This document shows positions 46,234 to 54,324 of a stretch of DNA of 64,000 bases, piece after piece (positions within the stretch are counted from its first letter, which is position 1; the number at the start of each line of letters is the position of its first letter). Both the position numbers and the translations under genes were made by a program. The stretch is taken from positions 310,001 to 374,000 of the forward strand of contig NZ_NOXW01000020.1 of the NCBI RefSeq assembly GCF_002251855.1, written 5' to 3'. The DNA is from Rhodoferax sp. TH121 (GTDB lineage: Bacteria; Pseudomonadota; Gammaproteobacteria; Burkholderiales; Burkholderiaceae_C). Below the pieces are notes generated by a model that did no database searches, was not told where the DNA came from, and saw nothing but the letters and a program-made list of their open reading frames with translations.

Positions 46234-47253
46234 TCAGTTCCAACCCTCCAGCACCACCTTGCCGCGCGTAGTGCCTGACTCAATCAGGGCATGTGCGTGA
46301 CGGAGGTTGGCCGCGCAAATGCCTCCAGCATGGTGGGCCAGAGTGGTGCGCACCAGACTTGCATCGACCAATTGGGCCACCTCGTTAAGCAGATGGTGTT
46401 GAGCCACCATGTCTGGAGTGTTGAACAGGGCGCGGGTAAACATCAGCTCCCAGTGCACTGAAATTGATTTGCGCTTGAACGGCATGATGTCTAGGCTTGG
46501 CATATCGTCAATCAGTGCAAGCTGACCTTGGGGCGCCAATACCTCCAGGATTTGCGGCAAGTGCTCACCGGTATGCGTCAGGCTGATAACCATGTCGACC
46601 TGTGACATTCCCACCGATGCAAGCCCCATGGTGAGTGGAAGCCGGTGGTCAATCACATGGTGGGCGCCCAAACTTTCTACCCAGGCTTGCGTTTCTGGCC
46701 GAGAGGCTGTTGCAATGATCGTGAGCCCGGTCAAACGACGTGCCAATTGGATCAAGACAGAGCCCACACCGCCTGCGGCTCCAATCACCAGCAAGGTTTT
46801 CGTGTTGGGCTTTTTGCCGGGCTGCACACCCAAACGGTCGAACAGCAATTCCCAAGCGGTGATGCTCGTCAACGGCAGGGCTGCAGCTTGGGCAAAGTCC
46901 AGGCTTTTGGGCATGTGGCCAACGATGCGTTCATCCACCAGGTGCAACTCGCTGTTGGTGCCGGGGCGCTGAATGGCGCCAGCGTAGTAGACGCGGTCGC
47001 TCGGCTTGAAGAGCGTCACCTCTGGACCCACGGCGCGCACGATACCTGCCGCGTCATACCCGAGGACTTTGAACCCATCACCAACGGAGCGATCCGCGCT
47101 GGCGCGGACCTTGGTGTCCACCGGGTTCACCGAAATGGCGTGTACTTCGACCAGCAGGTCATGCCCTGTCGCCACGGGCTCAGGCAGGGTGATGTCTTGC
47201 AGGCCAACAGGGGCCGACAGGGCGTGGGGTTGGGCGTAGCCAATGGCTTTCAT
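46234..47253 (-). CDS. Zinc-type alcohol dehydrogenase-like / quinone oxidoreductase family
   Basis: A 339-residue medium-chain dehydrogenase/reductase of the ZADH/QOR group. HAISVNPVDTKVRA and GYDAAGIVRAVGPEV near residue 75 are in the GroES-like domain; TLLVIGAAGGVGSVLIQLARRLTGLTIIATAS is the nucleotide-binding motif at about 152-183. The catalytic zinc Cys and His ligands of alcohol dehydrogenases are not evident, so NADPH-dependent quinone or enone reduction is more likely. It is divergent from a LysR-type gene with a 104-base gap, a common regulator-target pairing. Confidence 0.88.
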   Translation of the reverse strand: MKAIGYAQPHALSAPVGLQDITLPEPVATGHDLLVEVHAISVNPVDTKVRASADRSVGDGFKVLGYDAAGIVRAVGPEVTLFKPSDRVYYAGAIQRPGTNSELHLVDERIVGHMPKSLDFAQAAALPLTSITAWELLFDRLGVQPGKKPNTKTLLVIGAAGGVGSVLIQLARRLTGLTIIATASRPETQAWVESLGAHHVIDHRLPLTMGLASVGMSQVDMVISLTHTGEHLPQILEVLAPQGQLALIDDMPSLDIMPFKRKSISVHWELMFTRALFNTPDMVAQHHLLNEVAQLVDASLVRTTLAHHAGGICAANLRHAHALIESGTTRGKVVLEGWN

Positions 47254-47315
47254 GGGGTACTTTCTTGCGGAATGGATATGAAGCCTGCATCTTCTTTGCT
47301 ATGGCTTGGAAGAAA

Positions 47316-47344
47316 AATAGGTCGCCTATTGAATCTACCTTCAA
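47316..47344 (+). promoter_or_regulatory. Two overlapping inverted repeats, probable LysR operator
   Basis: AATAGG-TCG-CCTATT (47316-47330) is a perfect inverted repeat; TTGAA-N6-TTCAA (47329-47344) overlaps its end. They lie 14 bases before the LysR start, in the gap shared with the divergent oxidoreductase gene. Confidence 0.55.
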
Positions 47345-47357
47345 ATAAAATTTGAAA

Positions 47358-48272
47358 ATGAAAGCTCTGCAAGATTTGGATATCTTTGTGCGTACGGTGG
47401 ACACAGGCAGCCTTTCGGCCACGGCGCGGGTATTGGACATCACACCAGCGGCGGCTAGTGCCGCGCTGAAGCGCTTAGAGACTGAGCTACAAGCGCCGCT
47501 CTTGGTGCGATCTACCCGAAGCCTGCGCCTCACCCCGGAAGGGGCGCTGTTTTTAGAGCACGCACGGCTGGCACTCTCGACCCTGGGCGAGGGCATGCAG
47601 GCTATGACCACCGGGCGCCACGAGGTGCAAGGCGTGTTGCGCCTGGCGGCCTCTTCGGACATGGGCCGCAATGTGCTGCTGCCCTGGCTGGACGAATTCC
47701 AGGCCCGACACCCGCAGCTGCGCTACCGCATCACGCTGTCCGACCGCATGGCCAATATGTTTAGCGAGCCGGTTGACGCCGCTTTTCGCCATGGCAAGCC
47801 TCGCGACTCCAGCCTGGTTGCCCTGCCAGTGGCGCCACACAACCGGCGTGTGTTGGTTGCCTCCCCGGGCTACCTGGCAAGCCATGGTGCACCCGCTACA
47901 CCGCAAGACCTGGCATTGCACGACTGTCTTTGCTTTATGTTGGGTGAAGAGGTCAATGACCGTTGGACATTCCGCCGTGGCGGGCAGGAGATCAGCGTGC
48001 GTGTGCGGGGCGGCCATGTTTGCAACGACGGCGATGTGGTGCGTCGCTGGGCCTTGGCCGGGCGTGGCATTGCTTACAAGGCTTGGGTGGATGTGGCGCA
48101 AGACGTGGTGCATGGACGCCTTCACGTGTTGTGCCCTGAGTGGGACACGGAGCCCACCCCCATTTACATGGTGCTTCCAGACCGTCGTCAGCTCACGCCC
48201 GGCCTGCGCTTGCTGCGTGAATTTGTGGCCGATGCCTGCGCAGCATGGCCGCAAGCGCCCGCTCTCTCTTAG
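47358..48272 (+). CDS. LysR-type transcriptional regulator
   Basis: A 304-residue LysR-family regulator. The N-terminal helix-turn-helix is MKALQDLDIFVRTVDTGSLSATARVLDITPAAASAALKRLETELQAPLLVRSTRSLRLTPEG in pattern, and the substrate-binding domain starts near residue 90 with LRLAASSDMGRNVLLPWLDEFQARHPQLRYRITLSD. ATG 47358 is preferred over the in-frame TTG two codons upstream. The gene probably controls the divergent quinone oxidoreductase-like gene, as related LysR/oxidoreductase pairs respond to quinones or electrophiles. The end is 22 bases from the convergent chemoreceptor gene. Confidence 0.9.
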   Translation: MKALQDLDIFVRTVDTGSLSATARVLDITPAAASAALKRLETELQAPLLVRSTRSLRLTPEGALFLEHARLALSTLGEGMQAMTTGRHEVQGVLRLAASSDMGRNVLLPWLDEFQARHPQLRYRITLSDRMANMFSEPVDAAFRHGKPRDSSLVALPVAPHNRRVLVASPGYLASHGAPATPQDLALHDCLCFMLGEEVNDRWTFRRGGQEISVRVRGGHVCNDGDVVRRWALAGRGIAYKAWVDVAQDVVHGRLHVLCPEWDTEPTPIYMVLPDRRQLTPGLRLLREFVADACAAWPQAPALS

Positions 48273-48278
48273 AGATTA

Positions 48279-48333
48279 AATGGGCCTGTAGCCCTTATGG
48301 AGTGTGCGCGAGCAGCTCCTGATTCGGTAGCGA
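48279..48333 (-). repeat. Dispersed repeat copy 7, encoding the chemoreceptor C-terminus
   Basis: On the minus strand AATCAGGAGCTGCTCGCGCA (a one-base variant core at 48305-48316) is followed by CACTCCATAAGGGCTACAGG. The first half encodes the last residues of the chemoreceptor, and the TAA of CCATAAGGGC is its stop codon. Confidence 0.7.
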
Positions 48334-49908
48334 ATGCGCATCGGTCTGGAACACAGCAACCACGCGCACCAACTCTGCTGCCTGCGATTTGAGGCCACTG
48401 GCGGCGGCTGCCATCTGCTCCACCAGGGCCGCATTTTGCTGGGTCACCTGGTCCATCTCGTTCACCGCTTCGCCAATCTGCGAGACGCCAGCGCTCTGGT
48501 CCGAGCTGGCCGTGCTGATCTCGCCCACGATGTCGGTCACCTTGCGAATGGCGGCGACCACCTCGGTCATGGTGTGGCCTGCCTGGTCCACCAGTGCGGA
48601 GCCTTGTTCCACCCGTTGCACGCTGGTGCCGATGAGCTGCTTGATCTCCTTGGCCGCTTCAGCACTGCGCCCAGCCAGGCTTCGCACCTCGCTGGCCACC
48701 ACCGCAAAACCGCGGCCTTGTTCGCCGGCGCGGGCTGCTTCCACTGCCGCGTTCAGCGCGAGGATGTTGGTCTGGAAGGCTATGCCATCGATCACGCTGA
48801 TGATGTCGCCAATCTTGCGCGAAGCGTCGTTGATGCCCTTCATGGTCTGCACCACCTGACTCACCACGTCACCGCCTTGTACGGCTACGGTAGATGCATT
48901 CAGCGCCAACTGGTTGGCGTGGCCGGCGCTCAGGGCGTTTTGCCGCACCTTGGCGTTGAGGTCTTCCATGCTGGAGGCGGTTTCCTCCAGTGCGCTGGCT
49001 TGGTGTTCGGTGCGGCTGCTCAGGTCGTGGTTGCCCTGGGCGATCTCTGCGCTGGCAATGGCCACGCTGTCGGCCCCTTGGCGTACGGCGTGCACGATGC
49101 GGGTGAGCGACTCCTGCATGCGGGCCATGGCAGCCACCACACTGTCGGTATCGCCCGGGCGCACTGCCACGGGGGATGCCAAGTTGGCATCGGCAATGGT
49201 GCGGGCCAGCTGCGCCACATAGGCCGGTTGCCCCCCCAGCTGTCGCAACAACGCGCGGGTAATGAACAGCGCCAGCAGCACCGACAGCACGGCGCACACC
49301 ACCGTCACCGCCAGCAGCATGGTGTTGGCCTTGACGGCTGAAACCCGACCCGACGCCTTGGCTGCATCCGCCTGGGCCAGGTGCATCTTCCATTGCGTTT
49401 GCACCGCGTTATACGCACCTTTGTAAGCCTGTTGGCTCGGGCCGGTGAAATAGTCGCTGGCTTCCACCGCGCGCTCGGACTCGGCGCCCGCCGCCGAGTT
49501 GGACATTTGCAAAAAGGTGCTGCGCGCTGCGTGGAACTGCGCAATGGCGGCGGCCAGCGCGGCATTGCTTTTCTCGTCCGACAGGCTGGCAGCGGCGGCC
49601 GTGTAATGCACCAGCGCTTCGTCAAGCGCTTTTACCGTCGCTTTTACGGCAGCTTCCTCGCGGTCCTTGGCAGGCATGGTCAGCGCAGCCAAGTGGCTAA
49701 GCTCGGCCGTGCGCACCACCTGCAGCCGGTCGTTCACATCGCTGAGCGCGGTGAGGGCGGGCAAGGTCTGGTCCACCAGTGCGTCAAAGTCGCGGTTCAT
49801 GGCAGCAATGCGACTCCAGGCCGTCAGGGCCAGCAGCAGCACCAGCACCACGATCACGCCAAACGCCGCACCCAGTTGGCGGCCCACGGTCCATGTCATT
49901 TTTTTCAT
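48295..49908 (-). CDS. Methyl-accepting chemotaxis protein (Tar-like)
   Basis: A 537-residue chemoreceptor with transmembrane helices at residues 12-32 and about 195-217, a four-helix-bundle-type periplasmic domain of about 165 residues between them, a HAMP domain and a signalling domain. The hairpin tip reads [55 protein letters not shown], matching the universal MCP core. Methylation-region Glu/Gln pairs appear in [18 protein letters not shown]. The start overlaps the stop of the upstream binding-protein gene as ATGA, so the two are coupled. The final residues NQELLAHTP and the stop come from a repeat copy, so a CheR-binding pentapeptide of the NWETF type is absent. Confidence 0.93.
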   Translation of the reverse strand: MKKMTWTVGRQLGAAFGVIVVLVLLLALTAWSRIAAMNRDFDALVDQTLPALTALSDVNDRLQVVRTAELSHLAALTMPAKDREEAAVKATVKALDEALVHYTAAAASLSDEKSNAALAAAIAQFHAARSTFLQMSNSAAGAESERAVEASDYFTGPSQQAYKGAYNAVQTQWKMHLAQADAAKASGRVSAVKANTMLLAVTVVCAVLSVLLALFITRALLRQLGGQPAYVAQLARTIADANLASPVAVRPGDTDSVVAAMARMQESLTRIVHAVRQGADSVAIASAEIAQGNHDLSSRTEHQASALEETASSMEDLNAKVRQNALSAGHANQLALNASTVAVQGGDVVSQVVQTMKGINDASRKIGDIISVIDGIAFQTNILALNAAVEAARAGEQGRGFAVVASEVRSLAGRSAEAAKEIKQLIGTSVQRVEQGSALVDQAGHTMTEVVAAIRKVTDIVGEISTASSDQSAGVSQIGEAVNEMDQVTQQNAALVEQMAAAASGLKSQAAELVRVVAVFQTDAHSLPNQELLAHTP

Positions 49909-51227
49909 TTGATGTACCCCGCCACACGCATGACTTGTTCGGTCCGGGTCTGCGCTTTCTGCAGGGCCTGGTCTACGGTCTGCTTGCCAGCCAGGGCGTC
50001 ACGGATTTCTGCGCCGGTGAGTTCGCCGATGTCCTGGAACTCGGGGATGGCGACAAACTGCACGCCCACATAGGGTGCTTTACCTTCGGTGGCGTCGCGC
50101 GGGTTGGCGGTCACCATGGCGATGGCCTCCGTCATGGCAAAGCGCGCGGTCTTGGTGAACTCGGGGCGTTGGTAGGTGGATAGGCGCGTGCCCGATGGCA
50201 TGGCCGCCCAGCCATTGGTGTCCGCCACCAAGCGCAGGTAGGGCTCGGACGTGGCCCACTGCACAAAGCGCTGGGCGGCGTCTGCGTTCTTGCTGCTGGC
50301 CGGTATCGCCAACGCCCAAGCCCACAGCCAGCCCGCGCCCTTATTCGTGACTGCAGTGGGGGCTAGTGAGAATGCGGTGAGGTGCGCCACTTTGCTGAAC
50401 TTGGGGTCGATCAAGGCGCCGCCGGCACTGGTGGCGTCCACCCAGATGCCGCACTTGCCTTGGGCAAACAGGTCCAAGTTCTCATTGAAGCTGTTGGCCA
50501 TCGCGTTGGGCGGGCCGTATTTGGTGAGCAGTTGCATGTAAAAGCTGATCGCGTCCTTCCAGGGCTTGCTCTGGATCTGCGGGCGCCAGCCCATGTCGAA
50601 CCATTGGCCGCCGAAGGTGTTGACCATGGTGCTGAGCAAGGCCATGTTGTCGCCCCAGCCGGCCCGCCCGCGCAGGCAGATGCCGTAGATGCCGGCGGCG
50701 GGGCTGTGGATCTTGGCCGCCGCGTCGCGGATCTGTTCCCAGGTGGGGCGGTTGTTGATGGAGAGGCCCGCTTTCTCGAACAGGTCGCTGCGGTACATGG
50801 TCATGGAGCCTTCGCCGTAAAAGGGCGCGGCGTACAGGCGCTTGTTGTACGAGAGGCCGTCGCGCACCGTGGGGATCAGGTCCTTCACGTTGTAGGCGTC
50901 GGTGGGCGTGATCTCGCGCAGCCAGCCTTTGGCGGCCCAGATCGGTGTTTCGTACATGCCAATGGTCACCACATCAAACTGGCCGCCCTTGTTGGTCACG
51001 TCGGCGCTCACGCGCTGGCGCAGGTCGGCCTCTTCCATGGTGGTCCACTTCACGCGGATATCGGGGTTGGCCTTTTCGAAATGCGCGCTTAGCTTCTGCA
51101 TCTCGATCATCTGGCGGTTGTTCACCGTGGCCACGGTGATCTCCGTGGCCGCCTGGGCCAGACAAGCCCAGGCGGCCAAGCCCATTGCAGCCAGCGGCCG
51201 CAGATTCCAATGACGTCTCTTGTTCAT
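49905..51227 (-). CDS. ABC-type sugar/polyol substrate-binding protein (family 1), no transporter adjacent
   Basis: A 440-residue periplasmic binding protein of family 1. The signal peptide ([18 protein letters not shown]) is followed by [50 protein letters not shown], the family opening for sugar or polyol ABC systems, then [20 protein letters not shown] and [19 protein letters not shown]. No permease or ATPase gene is present on either side; instead the gene overlaps a chemoreceptor gene by four bases. The ATG at 51227 has only a weak GAAGAG ribosome site. Together they look like a ligand-presenting chemosensory unit, or the transport genes lie elsewhere. Confidence 0.87.
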   Translation of the reverse strand: MNKRRHWNLRPLAAMGLAAWACLAQAATEITVATVNNRQMIEMQKLSAHFEKANPDIRVKWTTMEEADLRQRVSADVTNKGGQFDVVTIGMYETPIWAAKGWLREITPTDAYNVKDLIPTVRDGLSYNKRLYAAPFYGEGSMTMYRSDLFEKAGLSINNRPTWEQIRDAAAKIHSPAAGIYGICLRGRAGWGDNMALLSTMVNTFGGQWFDMGWRPQIQSKPWKDAISFYMQLLTKYGPPNAMANSFNENLDLFAQGKCGIWVDATSAGGALIDPKFSKVAHLTAFSLAPTAVTNKGAGWLWAWALAIPASSKNADAAQRFVQWATSEPYLRLVADTNGWAAMPSGTRLSTYQRPEFTKTARFAMTEAIAMVTANPRDATEGKAPYVGVQFVAIPEFQDIGELTGAEIRDALAGKQTVDQALQKAQTRTEQVMRVAGYIK

Positions 51228-51594
51228 ATGCTCTTCGATCCAATGACTCAGTGGCTCGAAGGGTAGGCTGCAGCAGCGCAAGGTGCCTATACGCTGTGGC
51301 ATCGGATTTGTACGCACCCAGCAAAGGCGGGCTAGGACTTTCCCTAGCGCCCCTGTTTGCGTGCAATAGAGTACCGGCGGCCTGGCGCTGCGGTATGGGC
51401 GTAGCGTGTTCGGAAGTGGAGCTTTTGTTGAACTGGCCAGCTGCCAGGTCGGCAAAGCGAATCTGTTGACTGAGCAGAAGCTGGGTTTGGCGAATCTCTG
51501 GATTCGACCCAAAGCGGTCCTCTAGCAATCCGGATTCATCACCCGCAAGCGGACATTCAACGGAAGCTTACAAGGCAGTTGCGATGGGCAGTCT
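51228..51594. other. Gene-free stretch at the left side of the low-G+C block
   Basis: No convincing gene. It contains the upstream region of the binding-protein gene, an imperfect hairpin at 51326-51353 (CTAGG/CCTAG core, nine of eleven pairs), and near its right end AAGCGGACATTCAACGG (51547-51563), one of four related motifs in this block. Confidence 0.5.
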
Positions 51595-51798
51595 ATGAAC
51601 GCCTTGGCAAAAGCACTTGTTTATGCAATCCAGTACATTGACGCAAGACCATCAACAGATGGCGATTCCGACGTGGCTGTGCTGGAATCAAAAGTGCAAC
51701 ATTGCATAGTCATTGCGGTAACTACAGATGATGACAGGCACAGAGGATTGATGCATGCCTTGACGGCCACTACAGCTAAATTGGCAGCAATTTTCTAA
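51595..51798 (+). CDS. Hypothetical small protein, doubtful
   Basis: A 67-codon frame starting MNALAKALVYAIQYIDARPS. The first 30 residues look protein-like (a helix followed by an acidic DGDSDVAVLES segment), while the rest has no recognisable pattern, so the frame could be a remnant of a longer gene. No good Shine-Dalgarno precedes the ATG. It ends six bases from the convergent transporter gene. It lies inside the low-G+C block. I recognise no family. Confidence 0.25.
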   Translation: MNALAKALVYAIQYIDARPSTDGDSDVAVLESKVQHCIVIAVTTDDDRHRGLMHALTATTAKLAAIF

Positions 51799-51804
51799 CC
51801 ACTT

Positions 51805-52296
51805 CTAAGTACTGGTAGCCGTCACGCGTGTCGCTGGCTGTACTTTCATTGCGGGGATTTGTGAAAGCACTAGCCCACAAATAATAAGTGCCAAACCTGT
51901 GAATCGAACAGCAGTTGCCGGGCGGACCACGGCGCCGAACAAGCCAAACTGATCAATGGCTGCGGACGTAAAAATCTGTGCAGCCATCACAAACAAAATC
52001 GCGTTGCCAACTCCAAACCTGGGGGCCAGCATGGTGATACTCAACACATAGAAACCGACAATCAGTCCACCGCCGTAGTTGACCGGCTCCACTTGCCTCA
52101 TCAACATCAGCGATGGAAGTCGACCGGTTAGCAGCAAGCTTGCCAACCCAGTTGCCAATAAGCCCACTGCAAACAGCAAAAAAGCGGCATGCATCGGCTC
52201 ACCCAAGGCCTTGCCGAGGCGAGCGTTCAACACGGCCATGACAGGGATGAACGCACCCGCACATGCGGCCCATATCGCATATCGGACATAGGTCAT
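51805..52296 (-). CDS. DMT-family membrane protein (YdcZ/DUF606)
   Basis: A 163-residue protein with about five hydrophobic helices of the YdcZ (DUF606) group in the drug/metabolite transporter superfamily. AACAGAFIPVMAVLNARLGKALGEPMHAAFLLFAVGLLATGL at the start and NAILFVMAAQIFTSAAIDQFGLFG in the second half are the typical elements. Half-size members such as this usually act as pairs or dimers. Its ATG overlaps the stop of the SnoaL-like gene as ATGA; it is the last gene of the five-gene minus-strand operon and may export a product of that pathway. Confidence 0.82.
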   Translation of the reverse strand: MTYVRYAIWAACAGAFIPVMAVLNARLGKALGEPMHAAFLLFAVGLLATGLASLLLTGRLPSLMLMRQVEPVNYGGGLIVGFYVLSITMLAPRFGVGNAILFVMAAQIFTSAAIDQFGLFGAVVRPATAVRFTGLALIICGLVLSQIPAMKVQPATRVTATST

Positions 52297-52787
52297 GACG
52301 CATCCCCAAGCACTTGGCCAAAGATTGCACGTTGGTATGCAGCCAACAGGGCAGGTTCTTCTATGGAGCCGTGATGGTGCAACTGACGCCAATTCCCATC
52401 CAAACGAACAAACCACCGTGTCGTACGAATACGTAGTTCAATGCGTCTAGTCGGAGTCTCACACACGCCCCGCTCCCTCCCAACGAATAGATGGCAGTTT
52501 TCACCACCTTGGCTGGTGAAATCGAAGAACTCGACTCGCACACGCGCTGGGCCATCGAACAGCTTTAGATAACCATCATGAATGGACCTCCAACCCCGGC
52601 GAATACCGCCAATGGGGTTATCCATGCTGGGCATGTCTGCGGCAGCCCAATTGCGGGCCAGAGAATCTATGTCTCGGGCATTAAACGCACGATAGAAATC
52701 AATCAGTGCATCGTGCGCACTACCGTCACCGGCGAGACTTTCGGCACCTGTTATGACCTGCTCTGTAGGAGTCATTGCTGTCATCAT
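52293..52787 (-). CDS. SnoaL-like / NTF2-fold protein
   Basis: A 164-residue protein of the NTF2-like superfamily. ALIDFYRAFNARDIDSLARNWAAADMPSMDNPIGGIRRGWRSIHDGYLKLFDGPARVRVEFFDF is the standard SnoaL pattern (FYxAFNxRD...W...D...NPxGG...G...I). Such domains act as small isomerases, dehydratases or ligand-binding proteins. The start is either ATG 52787 or the adjacent ATG 52784. It is located in an operon with a tautomerase, a glyoxalase II-like hydrolase and a MAPEG protein, with three bases to the tautomerase stop and a four-base overlap with the transporter gene. Substrate unknown. Confidence 0.82.
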   Translation of the reverse strand: MMTAMTPTEQVITGAESLAGDGSAHDALIDFYRAFNARDIDSLARNWAAADMPSMDNPIGGIRRGWRSIHDGYLKLFDGPARVRVEFFDFTSQGGENCHLFVGRERGVCETPTRRIELRIRTTRWFVRLDGNWRQLHHHGSIEEPALLAAYQRAIFGQVLGDAS

Positions 52788-52790
52788 TTT

Positions 52791-52994
52791 CTAGTTTCCC
52801 CGCGCACGTCTTACCGTCACACTCTCGCCGGATATGCCCCAGTTGTCGGTGTCGATTTCATCAATGACCACCACAGTCGTGGCGGGGTTCTTGTTGAGTA
52901 CATTTACCAAAAGCTGGGTAGCTCCTTCAATCAGCGCGGCCTTTTGCGCTGCGGTGACTACTTCACGGGTTATTTTGATGTTTACGTAGGGCAT
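52791..52994 (-). CDS. 4-oxalocrotonate tautomerase-like protein
   Basis: A 67-residue tautomerase-superfamily protein. After removal of Met the chain would begin with the catalytic Pro (MPYVNIKITREVVTAAQKAALIEGATQLLVNVLNKNP). Arg residues near positions 10 and 62-64 could serve in substrate binding. The sequence NPATTVVVIDEIDTDNWGISGESV is close to the family core with the Trp of the active site. The neighbours suggest work on an electrophilic carbonyl compound rather than meta-cleavage products. It lies 11 bases downstream of gloB. Confidence 0.9.
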   Translation of the reverse strand: MPYVNIKITREVVTAAQKAALIEGATQLLVNVLNKNPATTVVVIDEIDTDNWGISGESVTVRRARGN

Positions 52995-53005
52995 TAACTT
53001 CTCCT

Positions 53006-53782
53006 TTAAGTGGCTTGAAAATAGTCTTTGCGGCGGCGCAGTTCTGCAAAAATTTCGACCGGAGATGCTCTAGCCAGATCTAATTGGCGAGCAATGTCCG
53101 CCTCGGCAGCCCGTAAAAACGGGTTAGTGGCCAGTTCCTCCTGCAGGCTGGCGGGTACTGTCGCTTCACCCCGCGACCTGCGTTCCTGCGCCTGTGAAAG
53201 GCGCATCTGAAGTGCGGTGTTATGAGGGTCTACCGTGCATGCGAAGTGCGCGTTGGCAAGCGTGTATTCGTGCGCGCAATAAATCTGTGTGTCTGGTGGC
53301 AAGGCCATCAATCTGGACAGCGACGTCCACATGGTCGCCGCGTCGCATTCCATCAACTTGCCACATCCCATCAAAAACAAGGTGTCGCCACTGAACAAGC
53401 AGCCATCTTTGGCAAACCAAAAACAAATATGGCCGGTAGTGTGACCGGGCGTGAACAGCACTTTCGCTTCGCTAGAACCCAAATGAAATGTGTCACCGTC
53501 ATTCAGAGCCAGCTCCATACCGGGAATGCGGTGTAGGTCAGCTGCTGCTCCCGCCACTTTGCAGCCAGTCGCGTTTTGCAGTTCGAGGTTGGCGCCCGTG
53601 TGATCCCAATGATGGTGCGTGTTGATCACCCAGTCCAACTGCCATCCGTTTTCATGCAGTGCATCCAATACCGGCTGTGTCTGCCCCGGATCAACCACTG
53701 CGGTCTTCCCACTTTCCACGTCGTTCAACAACCATATGTAGTTGTCGGTGTACGCAGGTACGCGAACGATAGACAAGCCCAT
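53006..53782 (-). CDS. gloB: Hydroxyacylglutathione hydrolase (glyoxalase II)
   Basis: A 258-residue glyoxalase II, which hydrolyses S-lactoylglutathione to lactate and glutathione. The metal motif THHHWDH at residues 55-61 supplies His56, His58, Asp60 and His61. GHTTGHICFWF follows with the third His, then LFSGDTLFLMGCGKLMECDAATMW and CAHEYTLANAHFACTVDP, all GloB signatures. The C-terminal PVEIFAELRRRKDYF matches glutathione-site homologues. It is in an operon with MAPEG, a tautomerase and a SnoaL-like protein, pointing to glutathione-dependent aldehyde detoxification. A housekeeping gloB could exist elsewhere. Confidence 0.93.
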   Translation of the reverse strand: MGLSIVRVPAYTDNYIWLLNDVESGKTAVVDPGQTQPVLDALHENGWQLDWVINTHHHWDHTGANLELQNATGCKVAGAAADLHRIPGMELALNDGDTFHLGSSEAKVLFTPGHTTGHICFWFAKDGCLFSGDTLFLMGCGKLMECDAATMWTSLSRLMALPPDTQIYCAHEYTLANAHFACTVDPHNTALQMRLSQAQERRSRGEATVPASLQEELATNPFLRAAEADIARQLDLARASPVEIFAELRRRKDYFQAT

Positions 53783-53794
53783 GGCTGTACGGCC

Positions 53795-54202
53795 TTACGC
53801 GGCGCTAAAAATGCGCAGGAACAGAGTCACTTGTGCGCCAAAGCCAATCACAAATGCAATGGTTCGTAGAACAGGCACGCCAAAGGTGTAAATCACGGCA
53901 TGTGCAACACGGCTCCAAAAGAAAAGCACTGCAGCAGTCGCTGTTGCCGCGGTCCCAAGGTTCAACATGTGCACAGTGAGCGCCAAGGGCGCAAAGACAA
54001 CCAAGTTTTCAATGGCGTTGCGGTGGGCGTTGGCCAAACGGTATGCCCAGTTGGCTTCGGGACGGAGGTCGGGCTCGGGGTTCTTGAGCGCTTTCCATAT
54101 CCCCATCTCGCGCAAACGATTGAGGATCAGCGGCACCCACAAGATGCCAGTCAATGCGGCGGAAAAGGCGGTATAGGTCAGCTCAGTAGAAGTCACGGTC
54201 AT
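53795..54202 (-). CDS. MAPEG-family membrane protein
   Basis: A 135-residue four-helix membrane protein of the MAPEG family (membrane-associated proteins in eicosanoid and glutathione metabolism). WAYRLANAHRNAIENLVVFAPLALTV and WSRVAHAVIYTFGVPVLRTIAFVIGF are the conserved segments, with the R-x-x-x-A-H-x-N-x-x-E pattern typical of glutathione-binding MAPEG members. It is the first gene of the minus-strand operon, 12 bases ahead of gloB, which suggests conjugation of an electrophile to glutathione followed by hydrolysis. The divergent AraC-type gene is 122 bases away. Confidence 0.9.
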   Translation of the reverse strand: MTVTSTELTYTAFSAALTGILWVPLILNRLREMGIWKALKNPEPDLRPEANWAYRLANAHRNAIENLVVFAPLALTVHMLNLGTAATATAAVLFFWSRVAHAVIYTFGVPVLRTIAFVIGFGAQVTLFLRIFSAA

Positions 54203-54292
54203 GTCAAAGCTCTTTCAATGTGGGTAGTTCTGGTATTCACTGTGGTTTGTGATGGTGTGGATGGTAGGCACTATCATCAGTTGCATGAATAG

Positions 54293-54320
54293 CTAAAACT
54301 ATCGACTACTTAACTAAAAC
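54293..54320 (+). promoter_or_regulatory. Direct repeats spaced 21 bases, candidate AraC-family site
   Basis: CTAAAAC occurs at 54293-54299 and again at 54314-54320, exactly 21 bases apart, each followed by GACTA within a few bases. This spacing (two helical turns) is usual for AraC-type activators. The site lies about 90-120 bases upstream of the MAPEG operon start and directly before the araC-like gene. Confidence 0.55.
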
Positions 54321-54324
54321 GACT

